A program made the position numbers and the translations under genes. From assembly GCA_035301285.1 (NCBI GenBank), contig DATGUN010000073.1, positions 1-49,937 on the forward strand: a stretch of DNA of 49,937 bases. The letters are read 5' to 3'. The stretch is from DATGUN01 sp035301285. GTDB taxonomy: Bacteria > Bacillota > Bacilli > Bacillales > Amphibacillaceae. A model generated the notes under the pieces. It was not told the DNA's origin. It worked only from the letters and a program-made list of their open reading frames with translations, and made no database searches. Below, in pieces: positions 16,652 to 25,070 of this stretch. How positions within the stretch are numbered: the first letter of the stretch is position 1; every line of letters begins with the position of its first letter.

Positions 16652-18322
16652 TCATCCATGATGTGGACGGAATGAACGAATATACGCATCGGAGTCTTCA
16701 TATTCTAAATCACCGACCGATTGCATGTCCACGACGACCATATATGGCTTTTGGCTCTTGATGGCGTTGGCCAGTACTTTGTCGAATGTCTCCGCAGATG
16801 TCACTTTTTCCGATTCGAATCCCATTGATTTAGCCATCATGACGAAATCTGGGTTTTTAAGGTCGACTCCGGCTTTTTGACCATATGCCGCTTCTTGATA
16901 ATATTTTAAAATGCCATAACCTCCATCATCGAACAACAAGACAATGATAGGTGTATCTTCCTGCACGGCAGTAATCAGTTCACCAGCATTTACCATGAAT
17001 CCGCCGTCACCAGTAACGAGTACGACCGGTTTATCCGGCTGACCGATTTTCGCACCAATTGCCATGGGTAATCCTTGGCCGATTCCTTCTCCGGTTATGT
17101 GCATGAAATTGCGTGGTTCTTTGATGTCGACCAGTTTATCTGCCCATATGTACCCGGGAATGGTTACATCTGTCAACAGAATAGTATTGTCCTGAATCTG
17201 TTTGTTTACGGATGCCGCTATATCCTTATATTGGCCGATGGATGCATTCAAATTATCACGTAGTGCTTGACGTGTTTCTTTTACTTCGTTGATATAGGTA
17301 ACATCACGACTTATATCTTCCGTGTTTAGTGTTTGATTGATTTTTTCAAGTATTTTTTTAGCATCACCAACGATATGATAACGTGTATTGAAATTTCGGT
17401 TGAAAGCATTTGGATCGGCATTGATATGGATATGATTTTCCGGTACCGGTGTTGCCCATGTATTTGTTTCACCAGCACGGAAACGGACGCCGATACTGAT
17501 CAGTAAATCGGATGTTTTCAAGAACGCTTCAAACTCCGGTGAATATCCAAAGTTACCGATACAAAGGGGATGATCTTCAGGGATGACACCTTTTCCAGAA
17601 CCGCTCGTTATAACTGGAGCCTGAATTTTTTCCATTAAGGAAAGTAATTCTTCTGATGCTTCAGCATGATTGATGCCGTTGCCCGCCCAGATGACTGGTC
17701 GTTTTGCTGTTGTGATATTATTAATGATAGCGTCTGGCAGCTGAACGTCTTGTTTAGAATCATACCCGACTTCTGTTTCTATTAACTGGTTCTCAGGAAT
17801 GATGGTCGCTTGAAAATTGGTCGGGATCTGGATTGTGACTGGCCCTGTCGGGATAGCTTGTGCCTCGTTGATCGCCTTGCGCATAAATGGTGTGATTGAC
17901 TTTGGCCGTTTCAAAAGATATGCTGATTTACTTGCGCCATCCATCATCTTCAACTGGTCTTTTGCTTCATGTATGTAACGTTCATCGGTTCCGATATAAT
18001 CGGAATCGACTTCCCCCGTAATATGCAAAAGCGGTGTACCGGCGTTCCATGTTTCAGCTAGTGATCCGGCTGCATTTCCGGCTCCGGTTCCTGTGCTTGT
18101 CATAACGACTCCAATTTTGCCGGTAGCACGTGCATAGGCATCCGCCATATTCACAGCAGCACCTTCATTTCGCGCAGTGACCATCCGGATGTGTCCGTTG
18201 TTCAATATAGCGTTGTATATTGGCATATTGTGTACACTGACGATACCGTATATGACATCGACATCGGCTCGACGGAGTTCCTTTACAATTGCTTCGGAAA
18301 CTGTGTATGTTTGATTGTTCAT
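16652..18322 (-). CDS. ThDP-dependent decarboxylase / acetolactate-synthase-like enzyme
   Basis: This 556-residue protein has the three-domain layout of the POX/AHAS-type thiamine diphosphate enzymes. The N-terminal PYR domain carries the catalytic Glu53 (TARNEGAAVNMADAYAR), a central domain (about 195-330) follows, and the C-terminal PP domain has GDGG at 438-441. The second half of the metal/ThDP motif, usually NN, is Asp465-Asp466 here (LLFDDGGYG), a notable change. No FAD-specific feature of true acetolactate synthase was recognised, and there is no regulatory-subunit gene nearby, so a 2-oxoacid decarboxylase is favoured. AGGAGG lies 8 bases before the ATG. Position between a 2-hydroxyacid dehydrogenase and an ALDH supports oxoacid-to-aldehyde chemistry. 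Exact substrate unknown. Confidence 0.8.
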   Translation of the reverse strand: MNNQTYTVSEAIVKELRRADVDVIYGIVSVHNMPIYNAILNNGHIRMVTARNEGAAVNMADAYARATGKIGVVMTSTGTGAGNAAGSLAETWNAGTPLLHITGEVDSDYIGTDERYIHEAKDQLKMMDGASKSAYLLKRPKSITPFMRKAINEAQAIPTGPVTIQIPTNFQATIIPENQLIETEVGYDSKQDVQLPDAIINNITTAKRPVIWAGNGINHAEASEELLSLMEKIQAPVITSGSGKGVIPEDHPLCIGNFGYSPEFEAFLKTSDLLISIGVRFRAGETNTWATPVPENHIHINADPNAFNRNFNTRYHIVGDAKKILEKINQTLNTEDISRDVTYINEVKETRQALRDNLNASIGQYKDIAASVNKQIQDNTILLTDVTIPGYIWADKLVDIKEPRNFMHITGEGIGQGLPMAIGAKIGQPDKPVVLVTGDGGFMVNAGELITAVQEDTPIIVLLFDDGGYGILKYYQEAAYGQKAGVDLKNPDFVMMAKSMGFESEKVTSAETFDKVLANAIKSQKPYMVVVDMQSVGDLEYEDSDAYIRSFRPHHG

Positions 18323-18428
18323 GGTTGATTCCTCCTAGATAAAATTGTTTGTTGATGATTACGTGTTTTTTATTTTCAAATCTATTGACAATATGACCTT
18401 TCCATTGAACATTAATAGGGTATCGTCA

Positions 18429-19382
18429 TCATGCTTTTTCCACATGATTGACATGGTAGCGTGGCTTGTTTCCTTGTAGCACATCGACAACATTCAGTGC
18501 TGTTTTATGTTGTAGTTCTTGCATGGATTCTTCTGAATAAAAACCGATGTGCGGTGTCAAGATGACATTGTCCATCTTCAGCAATGGATTGTGATCATTA
18601 ATCGGTTCTTCCTCCAAAACATCCAAACCCGCACCAGCTATAATTCCTTCTCTCAAGGCATGGATGAGATCCTCCTCGTTGATGACTGCTCCTCTTCCAG
18701 CATTGACGAGGATAGCAGTTGGTTTCGCCATAGCAAGGACGTTTTTATCGATCATATGATATGTTTCTTTTACAAGTGGTGTGTGTACACTGATGACATC
18801 GGATTGTCGCATCAATTCCTCGAGAGAAACCAGATCGACATCCATATCTGTACGGCTGCAATATGGATCATGTGCAATGACCTTGAAACCGATTGAAAGC
18901 AATTTCTGTGCAAGCTGTTGCGCTATTCTGCCAAAACTGATCAGTCCTACTGTTTGTGTGTGGATGCGATGTAAAGGAGCACCATCCTTGAATGACCATT
19001 TTCCCTGTTTGACAATTTGGTTCAATGATATGATTTTTTGCGTCAGTGCCATGATAAGAGCAAGGGTATGATTGGCAACGTCTTCCTGGCAGTAATCAGG
19101 TACATTGGCAACATAGACTCCATGTTCCGTCGCTGCATCAACATCAATGTTATCAACACCGATACTGTATTTCGCAATCACTTTTAGATCTGGAAGGGAT
19201 GAAATGATGTTATGTGTGATCGGAATTTCAGAATTGATCAGGGCAACAGCACCTCTTCCAGCCTTGATAACGTCCTGTTCAGTGACGCAGTGGGAAATTT
19301 CTAGTGTTGCACCCACAGACTCGAACAGCTTTTTTTCTTCCTCGAATTGCATGTCATAAACATCTGTGATAACTACTTTCAA
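18429..19382 (-). CDS. D-isomer-specific 2-hydroxyacid dehydrogenase
   Basis: This 317-residue NAD-dependent dehydrogenase interconverts a 2-hydroxy acid and the 2-oxo acid. Catalytic residues are all visible: Arg230 (NAGRGAVI), Glu259 (DVLEEEP) and His278 (TPHIG). The Rossmann loop is unusual, ISFGRIA (148-154), so Ser149 and Ala154 replace two of the three glycines of GxGxxG; the cofactor Asp172 (AHDPY) favours NAD. It starts with TTG at 19382 behind AAGGGGGG at 7 bases. An intrinsic terminator separates it from opuCD upstream, yet orientation and order link it to the ThDP and ALDH genes downstream. Phosphoglycerate dehydrogenase (SerA) is unlikely, as the usual C-terminal ACT domain is absent; a CtBP-like, glyoxylate or other hydroxyacid role is possible. 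Confidence 0.85.
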   Translation of the reverse strand: MKVVITDVYDMQFEEEKKLFESVGATLEISHCVTEQDVIKAGRGAVALINSEIPITHNIISSLPDLKVIAKYSIGVDNIDVDAATEHGVYVANVPDYCQEDVANHTLALIMALTQKIISLNQIVKQGKWSFKDGAPLHRIHTQTVGLISFGRIAQQLAQKLLSIGFKVIAHDPYCSRTDMDVDLVSLEELMRQSDVISVHTPLVKETYHMIDKNVLAMAKPTAILVNAGRGAVINEEDLIHALREGIIAGAGLDVLEEEPINDHNPLLKMDNVILTPHIGFYSEESMQELQHKTALNVVDVLQGNKPRYHVNHVEKA

Positions 19383-19411
19383 TGGGTAACCCCCCTTGTT
19401 TCATATCGTTT

Positions 19412-19455
19412 CCAAAAAAGAACTATTTTCCGCCTCAAAACGGAGAATAGTTCTT
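19412..19455 (-). terminator. Strong intrinsic terminator between opuCD and the hydroxyacid dehydrogenase
   Basis: AAGAACTATTTTCCG (19418-19432) and CGGAGAATAGTTCTT (19441-19455) pair over 15 positions with one mismatch, and six consecutive T follow on the minus strand. A possible minus-strand promoter (TTGCCA, then TTATAA at about 18 bp) lies just upstream, so it could alternatively act as a leader attenuator for the three downstream enzyme genes. Confidence 0.85.
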
Positions 19456-19517
19456 CTTCCTTATAATCCGGAGATATCATCCGATGGCAATAAGCAATAC
19501 GGATGGAGATGTTTTTC

Positions 19518-20150
19518 TTAATGTTCGACTTTTTTCTGCACTTTTTCCAAAAAGATATCGGCAAAAATAGCAAGCAGGGCGGCAATGATGGCGCCGCTAT
19601 AGATTTTTACAGGCTGCCTTGCATTGATTCCCGCAACAATGTCTCGCCCTAATCCATCGCCGCCAATAAATGGTGCCAGTGTTGCCACTCCGACAGCAAT
19701 CACGGCTGCAACGCGGATCCCGGCCACGAGAAACGGAAGCGAAAGCGGTAATTTGACGATGTATAATAGTTGGAAAACGGTCATTCCTACGCCTGTACCG
19801 GCCTCGGTTAAGTTCTCATCCACTTCCTTCAGTCCTACATACGTATTTCGGATAATCGGTAGAAGTGAGTAGAGGAACAGCCCGATAACAACCGTCGTAA
19901 ATCCAAGTCCAAAAAAAATCATCAACACACCAAGCAGTGCAATACTCGGGAATACTTGGATGATGTTGGCAATAGCCAGGATGACAGTTGCAAGTTTTTC
20001 GTTTTTGGAACAAAGGATGCCGAGTGGAACTCCGACCACAAGTGCGCACAATAATCCAAGCACAACCATCAGGATATGATCCAACGTCATTGAAAGCAGG
20101 TTGTCCCAATTGTCGATGATATAATGAAACAAGTCAGATATAAATTCCAC
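19518..20150 (-). CDS. opuCD: Osmoprotectant ABC transporter permease (OpuCD-like)
   Basis: This 210-residue inner-membrane permease has about five to six transmembrane segments and the EAA-type cytoplasmic loop near the middle (ENLTEAGTGVGMTVFQLLYIVKL in part). It is the second permease of an OpuC/OpuB-type glycine betaine, carnitine, choline or other onium-compound importer. The GTG start at 20150 has GGAGG nine bases upstream, located in the gap after opuCC. Order opuCA-CB-CC-CD is exactly that of B. subtilis opuC. A strong terminator follows its stop. Confidence 0.9.
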   Translation of the reverse strand: MEFISDLFHYIIDNWDNLLSMTLDHILMVVLGLLCALVVGVPLGILCSKNEKLATVILAIANIIQVFPSIALLGVLMIFFGLGFTTVVIGLFLYSLLPIIRNTYVGLKEVDENLTEAGTGVGMTVFQLLYIVKLPLSLPFLVAGIRVAAVIAVGVATLAPFIGGDGLGRDIVAGINARQPVKIYSGAIIAALLAIFADIFLEKVQKKVEH

Positions 20151-20164
20151 TTTTCAAAACCTCC

Positions 20165-21049
20165 CTAATCTAGCATACCTTCTTCTTCAAGATATTCTTT
20201 GGCAACATCTTGTGGTTCTTCGCCGTCTTCATCTACTTTGCGATTCAGTTGGCGAATTGTGTCCAGGTCGAATTTCCCGACTAAGTCTTCAAAAATTTCT
20301 TCTAGTTCGGGATGTTCATCTAATGTTTCTTGATTCACGTAGGAAGAAGCGTCATATGGCGGGAAGAACTGTTCATCATCTTCAAGGGTTTTCAGATCAT
20401 AGACATCGATGCGTGCATCGGTTGAATAAGCAAGAACAACATCGTAATCCTCATTCATCAATGCATCATAGACCAAATTAGGACTCATGGGTTTTGCGGT
20501 ACCGAATTCAAAGCCATATAAATCGATAAAGGCTTCATAACCATCGTCACCCTTACGTTCGAGCCAGCTTGTGTCCGACCCGAATTTCACATCATCGGCA
20601 ATCTCTGCAAGATCAGATACTTTTTCCAGATCATGTTCTTCTGCAAATTCTTCTGTCACGGCAAGCGCATATGTGTTGGCAAATCCAAGTTCATCAAAAA
20701 CGTTGATGTCGTACTCGTCTTTGAAATCATTCTGGGTCTGTTCCATAGTTGCATCAGGATCTCTCGGATTGTCGATTTCAAAAAAACTTGCAAGTGCTGT
20801 TCCTGTGTATGTTGTACCGATTTGCACTTCATCCTTCATCATGGCTTCGAGAACCAAAGTGTCTGTTGCCATATCCGTTTTAACATCTACTGTAAGGTCT
20901 GTGTTATCCTCTATCAGTTCTTTATAGATATAGGCCATTGTTTTTGTTTCCGAATATGTTTGTGTTCCAACTGTGACTTTGTCTCCCGAACAAGCTGAAA
21001 GGACAGTCATCAATAATGCAAAAATCATTGTGTATGTGACTTTTTTCAT
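20165..21049 (-). CDS. opuCC: Osmoprotectant-binding lipoprotein (OpuCC-like)
   Basis: This 294-residue extracellular substrate-binding protein is lipid-anchored through Cys20 (lipobox LSAC) after a short signal peptide. It has the OpuCC/OsmF features KVTVGTQTYSETKTMAYI at the start of the mature domain, GTTYTGTALA, and a conserved Asp/Tyr-rich YSTDARID segment; aromatic residues in such segments form the cage for quaternary or tertiary onium head groups. The mature protein is acidic. GGGGGAT precedes the ATG. It sits between the two permease genes, as in opuC operons. Ligand (betaine, carnitine, choline, DMSP-like) cannot be read from sequence, and the attached enzyme genes make an unusual hydroxylated ligand conceivable. 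Confidence 0.9.
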   Translation of the reverse strand: MKKVTYTMIFALLMTVLSACSGDKVTVGTQTYSETKTMAYIYKELIEDNTDLTVDVKTDMATDTLVLEAMMKDEVQIGTTYTGTALASFFEIDNPRDPDATMEQTQNDFKDEYDINVFDELGFANTYALAVTEEFAEEHDLEKVSDLAEIADDVKFGSDTSWLERKGDDGYEAFIDLYGFEFGTAKPMSPNLVYDALMNEDYDVVLAYSTDARIDVYDLKTLEDDEQFFPPYDASSYVNQETLDEHPELEEIFEDLVGKFDLDTIRQLNRKVDEDGEEPQDVAKEYLEEEGMLD

Positions 21050-21059
21050 GAATATCCCC

Positions 21060-21722
21060 CTAAATTTGTTGTTTTTCTACTCTTCCTTTTTTCGAGAACC
21101 ATTTTTCCAATTGACCGATAGTGAAGTCGGCAATCAATGCAAGTACCATCGCCATGACCGAACTGGCAATGACCAGTGGATTGTCGTTCAATGACAAGGC
21201 AGCGAGAACTAACTCGCCCAATCCGCCAGCACCGATCAGTCCAGCCAACACCGCCCAGCTTACGATATAAACAGTCGTCAACTTGATACCGGACATGATA
21301 TAGGGCATGGCCATAGGCAACTCGACCTGAATTAATCGCTGTATCGAGCTGTATCCCATGCCTTTAGCGGATTCTGTAATTTGCGGATCTATTGAGTGGA
21401 TGCCTGCATACGTGTTTTTTAAAATGGGCATCAATGAGTATAAAAACAGAGCTATAATAGCTGTTTTGAATCCGAATCCCATTATGGCGGCAATCATTGC
21501 CAGGAGTGCCAGACTCGGAATCGCCTGGAAAATATTGATGACGTTGAATGTTGTAGTTTTTATCCATTTGATATTGGTTTTTGCCAAGAATATTCCAAGC
21601 GGAATCGCGACCAAGCAACCTAGCAACACAGATAGTCCTGTTATATAAAGATGCTCATAAAGTTTGTCTATCAAATCGGGAAATCTTTCGTAAAATACGG
21701 ATATATAGCCATAATCGTTCAT
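21060..21722 (-). CDS. opuCB: Osmoprotectant ABC transporter permease (OpuCB-like)
   Basis: This 220-residue permease has about five to six membrane helices and the EAA loop ITESAKGMGYSSIQRLIQVE around residues 115-135 that docks on the ATPase. It follows the opuCA stop codon with no intergenic space and is separated from opuCC by 10 bp, so the genes are cotranscribed. It pairs with the opuCD product to form the heterodimeric channel for osmoprotectant uptake. Confidence 0.9.
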   Translation of the reverse strand: MNDYGYISVFYERFPDLIDKLYEHLYITGLSVLLGCLVAIPLGIFLAKTNIKWIKTTTFNVINIFQAIPSLALLAMIAAIMGFGFKTAIIALFLYSLMPILKNTYAGIHSIDPQITESAKGMGYSSIQRLIQVELPMAMPYIMSGIKLTTVYIVSWAVLAGLIGAGGLGELVLAALSLNDNPLVIASSVMAMVLALIADFTIGQLEKWFSKKGRVEKQQI

Positions 21723-22865
21723 TTAAACAGCACCTTCCTTATTGGAAGCGGAAGGATAGGTGTTGCCGATATAGCCTACAATACTTCCACGGGTAAGCAG
21801 TCCTTTCAATTGTCCTGACATGTCGACAACAGGCAGGTAAGATGTACCCGAATCGGTCATCAATTCGATTGCTTCAGGTAGTAGTGTATCAGGGTTTAGT
21901 ATGGTGCTGAATTCATGCGTTATATGCTTCACATTTTTATCTTCTTCTGAATAGGCATTTACAACGTCAAATACATTCACATACCCAAGCACTTTATCCT
22001 GTTCATCAACGACAACAAGTGAATCCACTTGTTTTTCTTCCATCAGGCGCATCGCACTGGCCAGCCCACGTTTGGGTGAAATCGTGATGGGTCGTTTTGC
22101 CATCACTTTGTTCACTGTAGGGATTTCTTGATACTTCTCAAGTCGTTTCTGTCCAATAAATTCCTCTACAAATTCATTTGCTGGATGTCGCAAAATTTCT
22201 TCAGGTGTCCCATGTTGGATGATTTCTCCGCTTTTCATCAATACGATTTTATCGGCGATTTTGATTGCTTCATCCATATCGTGCGTCACAAATACGATTG
22301 TTTTCTTTATGTCTTTTTGTAGCCGAACAAGTTCATCCTGGAGTTGTTCACGACTGATGGGATCAAGTGCACTGAAAGGCTCGTCCATCAGAATGACCGA
22401 TGGTTCGGCCGCAAGAGCCCTGGCCACACCGATTCGCTGTTGCTGTCCTCCACTGAGTTCGGATGGAAAACGGGCGCGATATGTTTCAGGATCCAGGGAC
22501 ACGAGTTCCAATAGTTCGTCAACACGATTATGTACTCTATCTTTGTCCCATTTGAGAAGCTTCGGGACTATACCTATATTTCGGGATATATTCATATGAG
22601 GGAATAATCCAATTTGTTGAATGACATACCCGATGCCCCGTCGTAGTTCAACCGGGTTTGTGTTGGAAATGTCCTTTCCATTAATGAAGATGCTGCCTTT
22701 TGTCGGGGTGTTCAAGCGATTAAGAAGTTTCATGAGTGTTGTTTTACCACATCCGCTTGGGCCAATAAGGGCTGTGATTTCCCCTTCATTACAATGCAGG
22801 TTTATATTTTTGAGTGCTGCGAACCCATTATCATATTCTTTTCTTATATTCTTGAGTTCTATCAA
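21723..22865 (-). CDS. opuCA: Osmoprotectant ABC transporter ATPase with CBS domains (OpuCA-like)
   Basis: This 380-residue ATPase energises osmoprotectant import. Walker A GPSGCGKTT is at 35-43, signature LSGGQQQR at 137-144 and Walker B VILMDEP at about 156-162. The C-terminal third carries two CBS domains (about 250-305 and 315-370), the module that senses ionic strength or nucleotides and gates OpuA/OpuC-type transporters. The start is TTG at 22865 behind GAGGAGG at 8 bases. It is the first gene of the operon, and a 740-bp intergenic region with the presumed osmoregulated promoter lies upstream. It is the only ATPase of this class in the window and might also serve the ATPase-less OpuA-like locus at 40801. 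Confidence 0.93.
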   Translation of the reverse strand: MIELKNIRKEYDNGFAALKNINLHCNEGEITALIGPSGCGKTTLMKLLNRLNTPTKGSIFINGKDISNTNPVELRRGIGYVIQQIGLFPHMNISRNIGIVPKLLKWDKDRVHNRVDELLELVSLDPETYRARFPSELSGGQQQRIGVARALAAEPSVILMDEPFSALDPISREQLQDELVRLQKDIKKTIVFVTHDMDEAIKIADKIVLMKSGEIIQHGTPEEILRHPANEFVEEFIGQKRLEKYQEIPTVNKVMAKRPITISPKRGLASAMRLMEEKQVDSLVVVDEQDKVLGYVNVFDVVNAYSEEDKNVKHITHEFSTILNPDTLLPEAIELMTDSGTSYLPVVDMSGQLKGLLTRGSIVGYIGNTYPSASNKEGAV

Positions 22866-23552
22866 ATGTTATACCTCCTCTGATATTACTTGATTCCATA
22901 TTTTAATAGGAATCTTATGATTAAAACATCAATGTAAATCGAAACCATATTTTACAGTTTTGAATGTTTCATTATATGAACATTTTTTGTTTGGGTACTT
23001 TTCTAAACGGGATTTGCCAAGTTATTTGAAAATATTATTAATCATAATGAAAAGCATTCACGATGAATGAGTCCTATTCCTTCGTGTTGTCCTTGCAATG
23101 CTGCGATTGACTTTGTTTGAATAATGAAAGATTTGGTCAAAACAATTCATTATTCATTTCACGTGATATAGAGGGGATATAATAGTCTAGCAGTTTTGTT
23201 TTAAGTAGATAAGGGTTATAAAGCCCAATCTGAAAGGAATTTGTACTGTTTGATTCTATGTATCAGAAATCAAAACCATCATTAAGTATAGGGTATTTAG
23301 AAATTAATAACAAACTCAATAAATCTTCATATTCTGTGTTTAATTTGCATAATGTCGCATAAAATGACATTAATATATATAATATAGTGTATTTTTAAGA
23401 AATACTTATATAATCTGTGTCATGCTTCAAATTTACAAAAAAGGAATGGTTTTTGATTTTGCTGTATCCGCTTTGCCGTAAGTGTTATAGAATTTTTGCT
23501 GTAAAAAGGTCTGTCGATGATAAATACGCTTTTAGTTTTCGTCGGGCAAATA
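22866..23552. other. AT-rich intergenic region upstream of opuC
   Basis: No gene supported. A minus-strand TATAAT (22971-22976 on the plus-strand complement) is a candidate -10 box for opuC but lacks a clear -35. The remainder is AT-rich with no repeat or structured element that I can support. Confidence 0.4.
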
Positions 23553-23588
23553 TCAAAAAAATGGGCTCCAGCTTTACCAGGAGCCCAT
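23553..23588 (-). terminator. Intrinsic terminator of the dihaem cytochrome gene
   Basis: ATGGGCTCC and GGAGCCCAT form a perfect 9-bp stem with a 10-nt loop. On the minus strand seven T follow. It lies 20 bp after the cytochrome stop codon. Confidence 0.92.
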
Positions 23589-23607
23589 CTATCTTTTGAA
23601 CGGCAAT

Positions 23608-24555
23608 CTATTCTTTTTCCACTTTATCTTTCGGGATAATGTTATCGATTTCTGTCCAGTCAAATGTGCCTTCTCGTATCTGTTCACGTCGGTCTTTTGT
23701 GATGATATCGGTTGGGCGTTCATCATCTTCTTTCGGCCAATCGTCATCATGTCCTTCCCATACGGGACGTTCAAAGGAAAGAAGATAGGCAGCGAGGTCG
23801 GCTGCTTCTTGGTCAGTCAGATTTTCATTCCCTTTGGGCATATTATTTTTAAGATAGCCGGCCATTTTTGTCATACGGTTCAAGCCGGCACCATCATTGA
23901 AAGATTTGTCTCCCCATAAAGCGGGGCCACTGTTCGCTCCCGTTCCGGAGCCGTCATCCGCATGACATGTTAAGCAGTTTTTGGAATCATACAGTTCTTC
24001 TCCGTGGTCAACATCAGGTTCCGGAATTTCTTCCATCGTGTTATGCATGCGCCAAGGGAGGTCGTCACCTTCCTCGATACCCTCGGAAAGTTTGTTGATG
24101 TAGGCTGTCATTGCCTCTAATTCTTCACTATCTTCCTCGAACATTTTACCATTCATGCTGCGGATCATACATCCATTGATACGGTCTTCAATGCTGAATA
24201 CTTTACCTTCCCGCGGGCGGTATTCGGGAAATTGTGCCGAGGTACCGACAAGGGAAGATGACTCTCCAATTCCGCCATCCGCGTGACAGCTTTGACATGA
24301 CAACTCATTGCCGACATAATCGGATGCGACTGTATTGGTCTCATTGAAAAGTTCTTCTCCTTTCAATATGAGATCTGTATCCGGGTCATTGGGATCTAGA
24401 TCATCCATTGATGGGGGATTGTAAGTGACTTCATTCTCGGCATTGTTGTTTTCGCTTTCATTTTTGTTTGTGCTGCTTTTTTCACTCGAACAGGCAGCGA
24501 ATACCAATACAAGCATGATGAATAAGATCGTTAACATTGTGAACTTCTTGTTCAT
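23608..24555 (-). CDS. Dihaem c-type cytochrome lipoprotein, thiosulfate dehydrogenase (TsdA)-like
   Basis: This 315-residue acidic lipoprotein has a signal peptide with lipobox FAAC (Cys22), then two class-I cytochrome c domains with haem motifs CQSCH (87-91) and CLTCH (194-198). The first domain has the TsdA-type block FPEYRPREGKVFSIEDRINGC, whose Cys129 corresponds to the unusual cysteine haem ligand of thiosulfate dehydrogenase. The second has Met239 (NNMPKG) as likely ligand. TsdA joins two thiosulfates to tetrathionate or reduces tetrathionate. The C-terminal tail of 50 charged residues is an addition. AAGGAGG lies 8 bases before the ATG. No sox or electron-acceptor genes are adjacent, so physiological direction is unknown; a generic electron-transfer role is the alternative. 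Confidence 0.8.
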   Translation of the reverse strand: MNKKFTMLTILFIMLVLVFAACSSEKSSTNKNESENNNAENEVTYNPPSMDDLDPNDPDTDLILKGEELFNETNTVASDYVGNELSCQSCHADGGIGESSSLVGTSAQFPEYRPREGKVFSIEDRINGCMIRSMNGKMFEEDSEELEAMTAYINKLSEGIEEGDDLPWRMHNTMEEIPEPDVDHGEELYDSKNCLTCHADDGSGTGANSGPALWGDKSFNDGAGLNRMTKMAGYLKNNMPKGNENLTDQEAADLAAYLLSFERPVWEGHDDDWPKEDDERPTDIITKDRREQIREGTFDWTEIDNIIPKDKVEKE

Positions 24556-25070
24556 GGCTATAGCCTCCTTCTGCCAAAAATCTAAATTAGGTCTTTCAAC
24601 TTAAATGTAACAAAAATAGTGGTTATTTTTTCATAGTGCTAATGGATGCTATAAAGATGTCATAGATTATCGACAAAGTTGTGAAATGTTTAACATGTGG
24701 GTTTGGGAGAGGTAAGATCGTGTCTACTGATTCCTTCACAATCCAAGACTCACTATCACGTGTACAAACCGTCATCCGAGTTCACGTAACAGGTCATTAT
24801 ATAGTGGATTTATTCTTACGTTTCGGGCGTACATTTGGTTAATTAACATGAAAGCAAACGTTACATGAAGAGATTCAAGAAATTATTAATAAAACTTTTG
24901 TGGTTTTTAACAACATCACATCTCTTTTAATTCCATTGCAATATGAAACATCGTATGATAATTTAAAACGCAAACGTATATAAGGAAGAGATTTGAATAT
25001 CGGTTTGTTGCTTGTGTGAACAAGATTCATAGAAACAATACGTTATAACACTCACACTGGAGGAGATTAT
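24556..25070. other. Divergent intergenic region between cytochrome and DadA-like genes
   Basis: No gene or convincing structured element found. Promoters for both divergent genes must lie here, but no pair of boxes with good spacing stands out. Confidence 0.4.

Noticed and set aside
16652..18322. Acetolactate synthase or sulfoacetaldehyde acetyltransferase assignment
   Set aside because: No regulatory subunit or ilv genes nearby, and the N-terminal motifs do not match my recollection of Xsc; a generic ThDP decarboxylase-like call is safer.
18429..19382. Assignment as SerA (3-phosphoglycerate dehydrogenase)
   Set aside because: At 317 residues it lacks the C-terminal regulatory/ACT domains and sits with a decarboxylase and an ALDH rather than serine genes.
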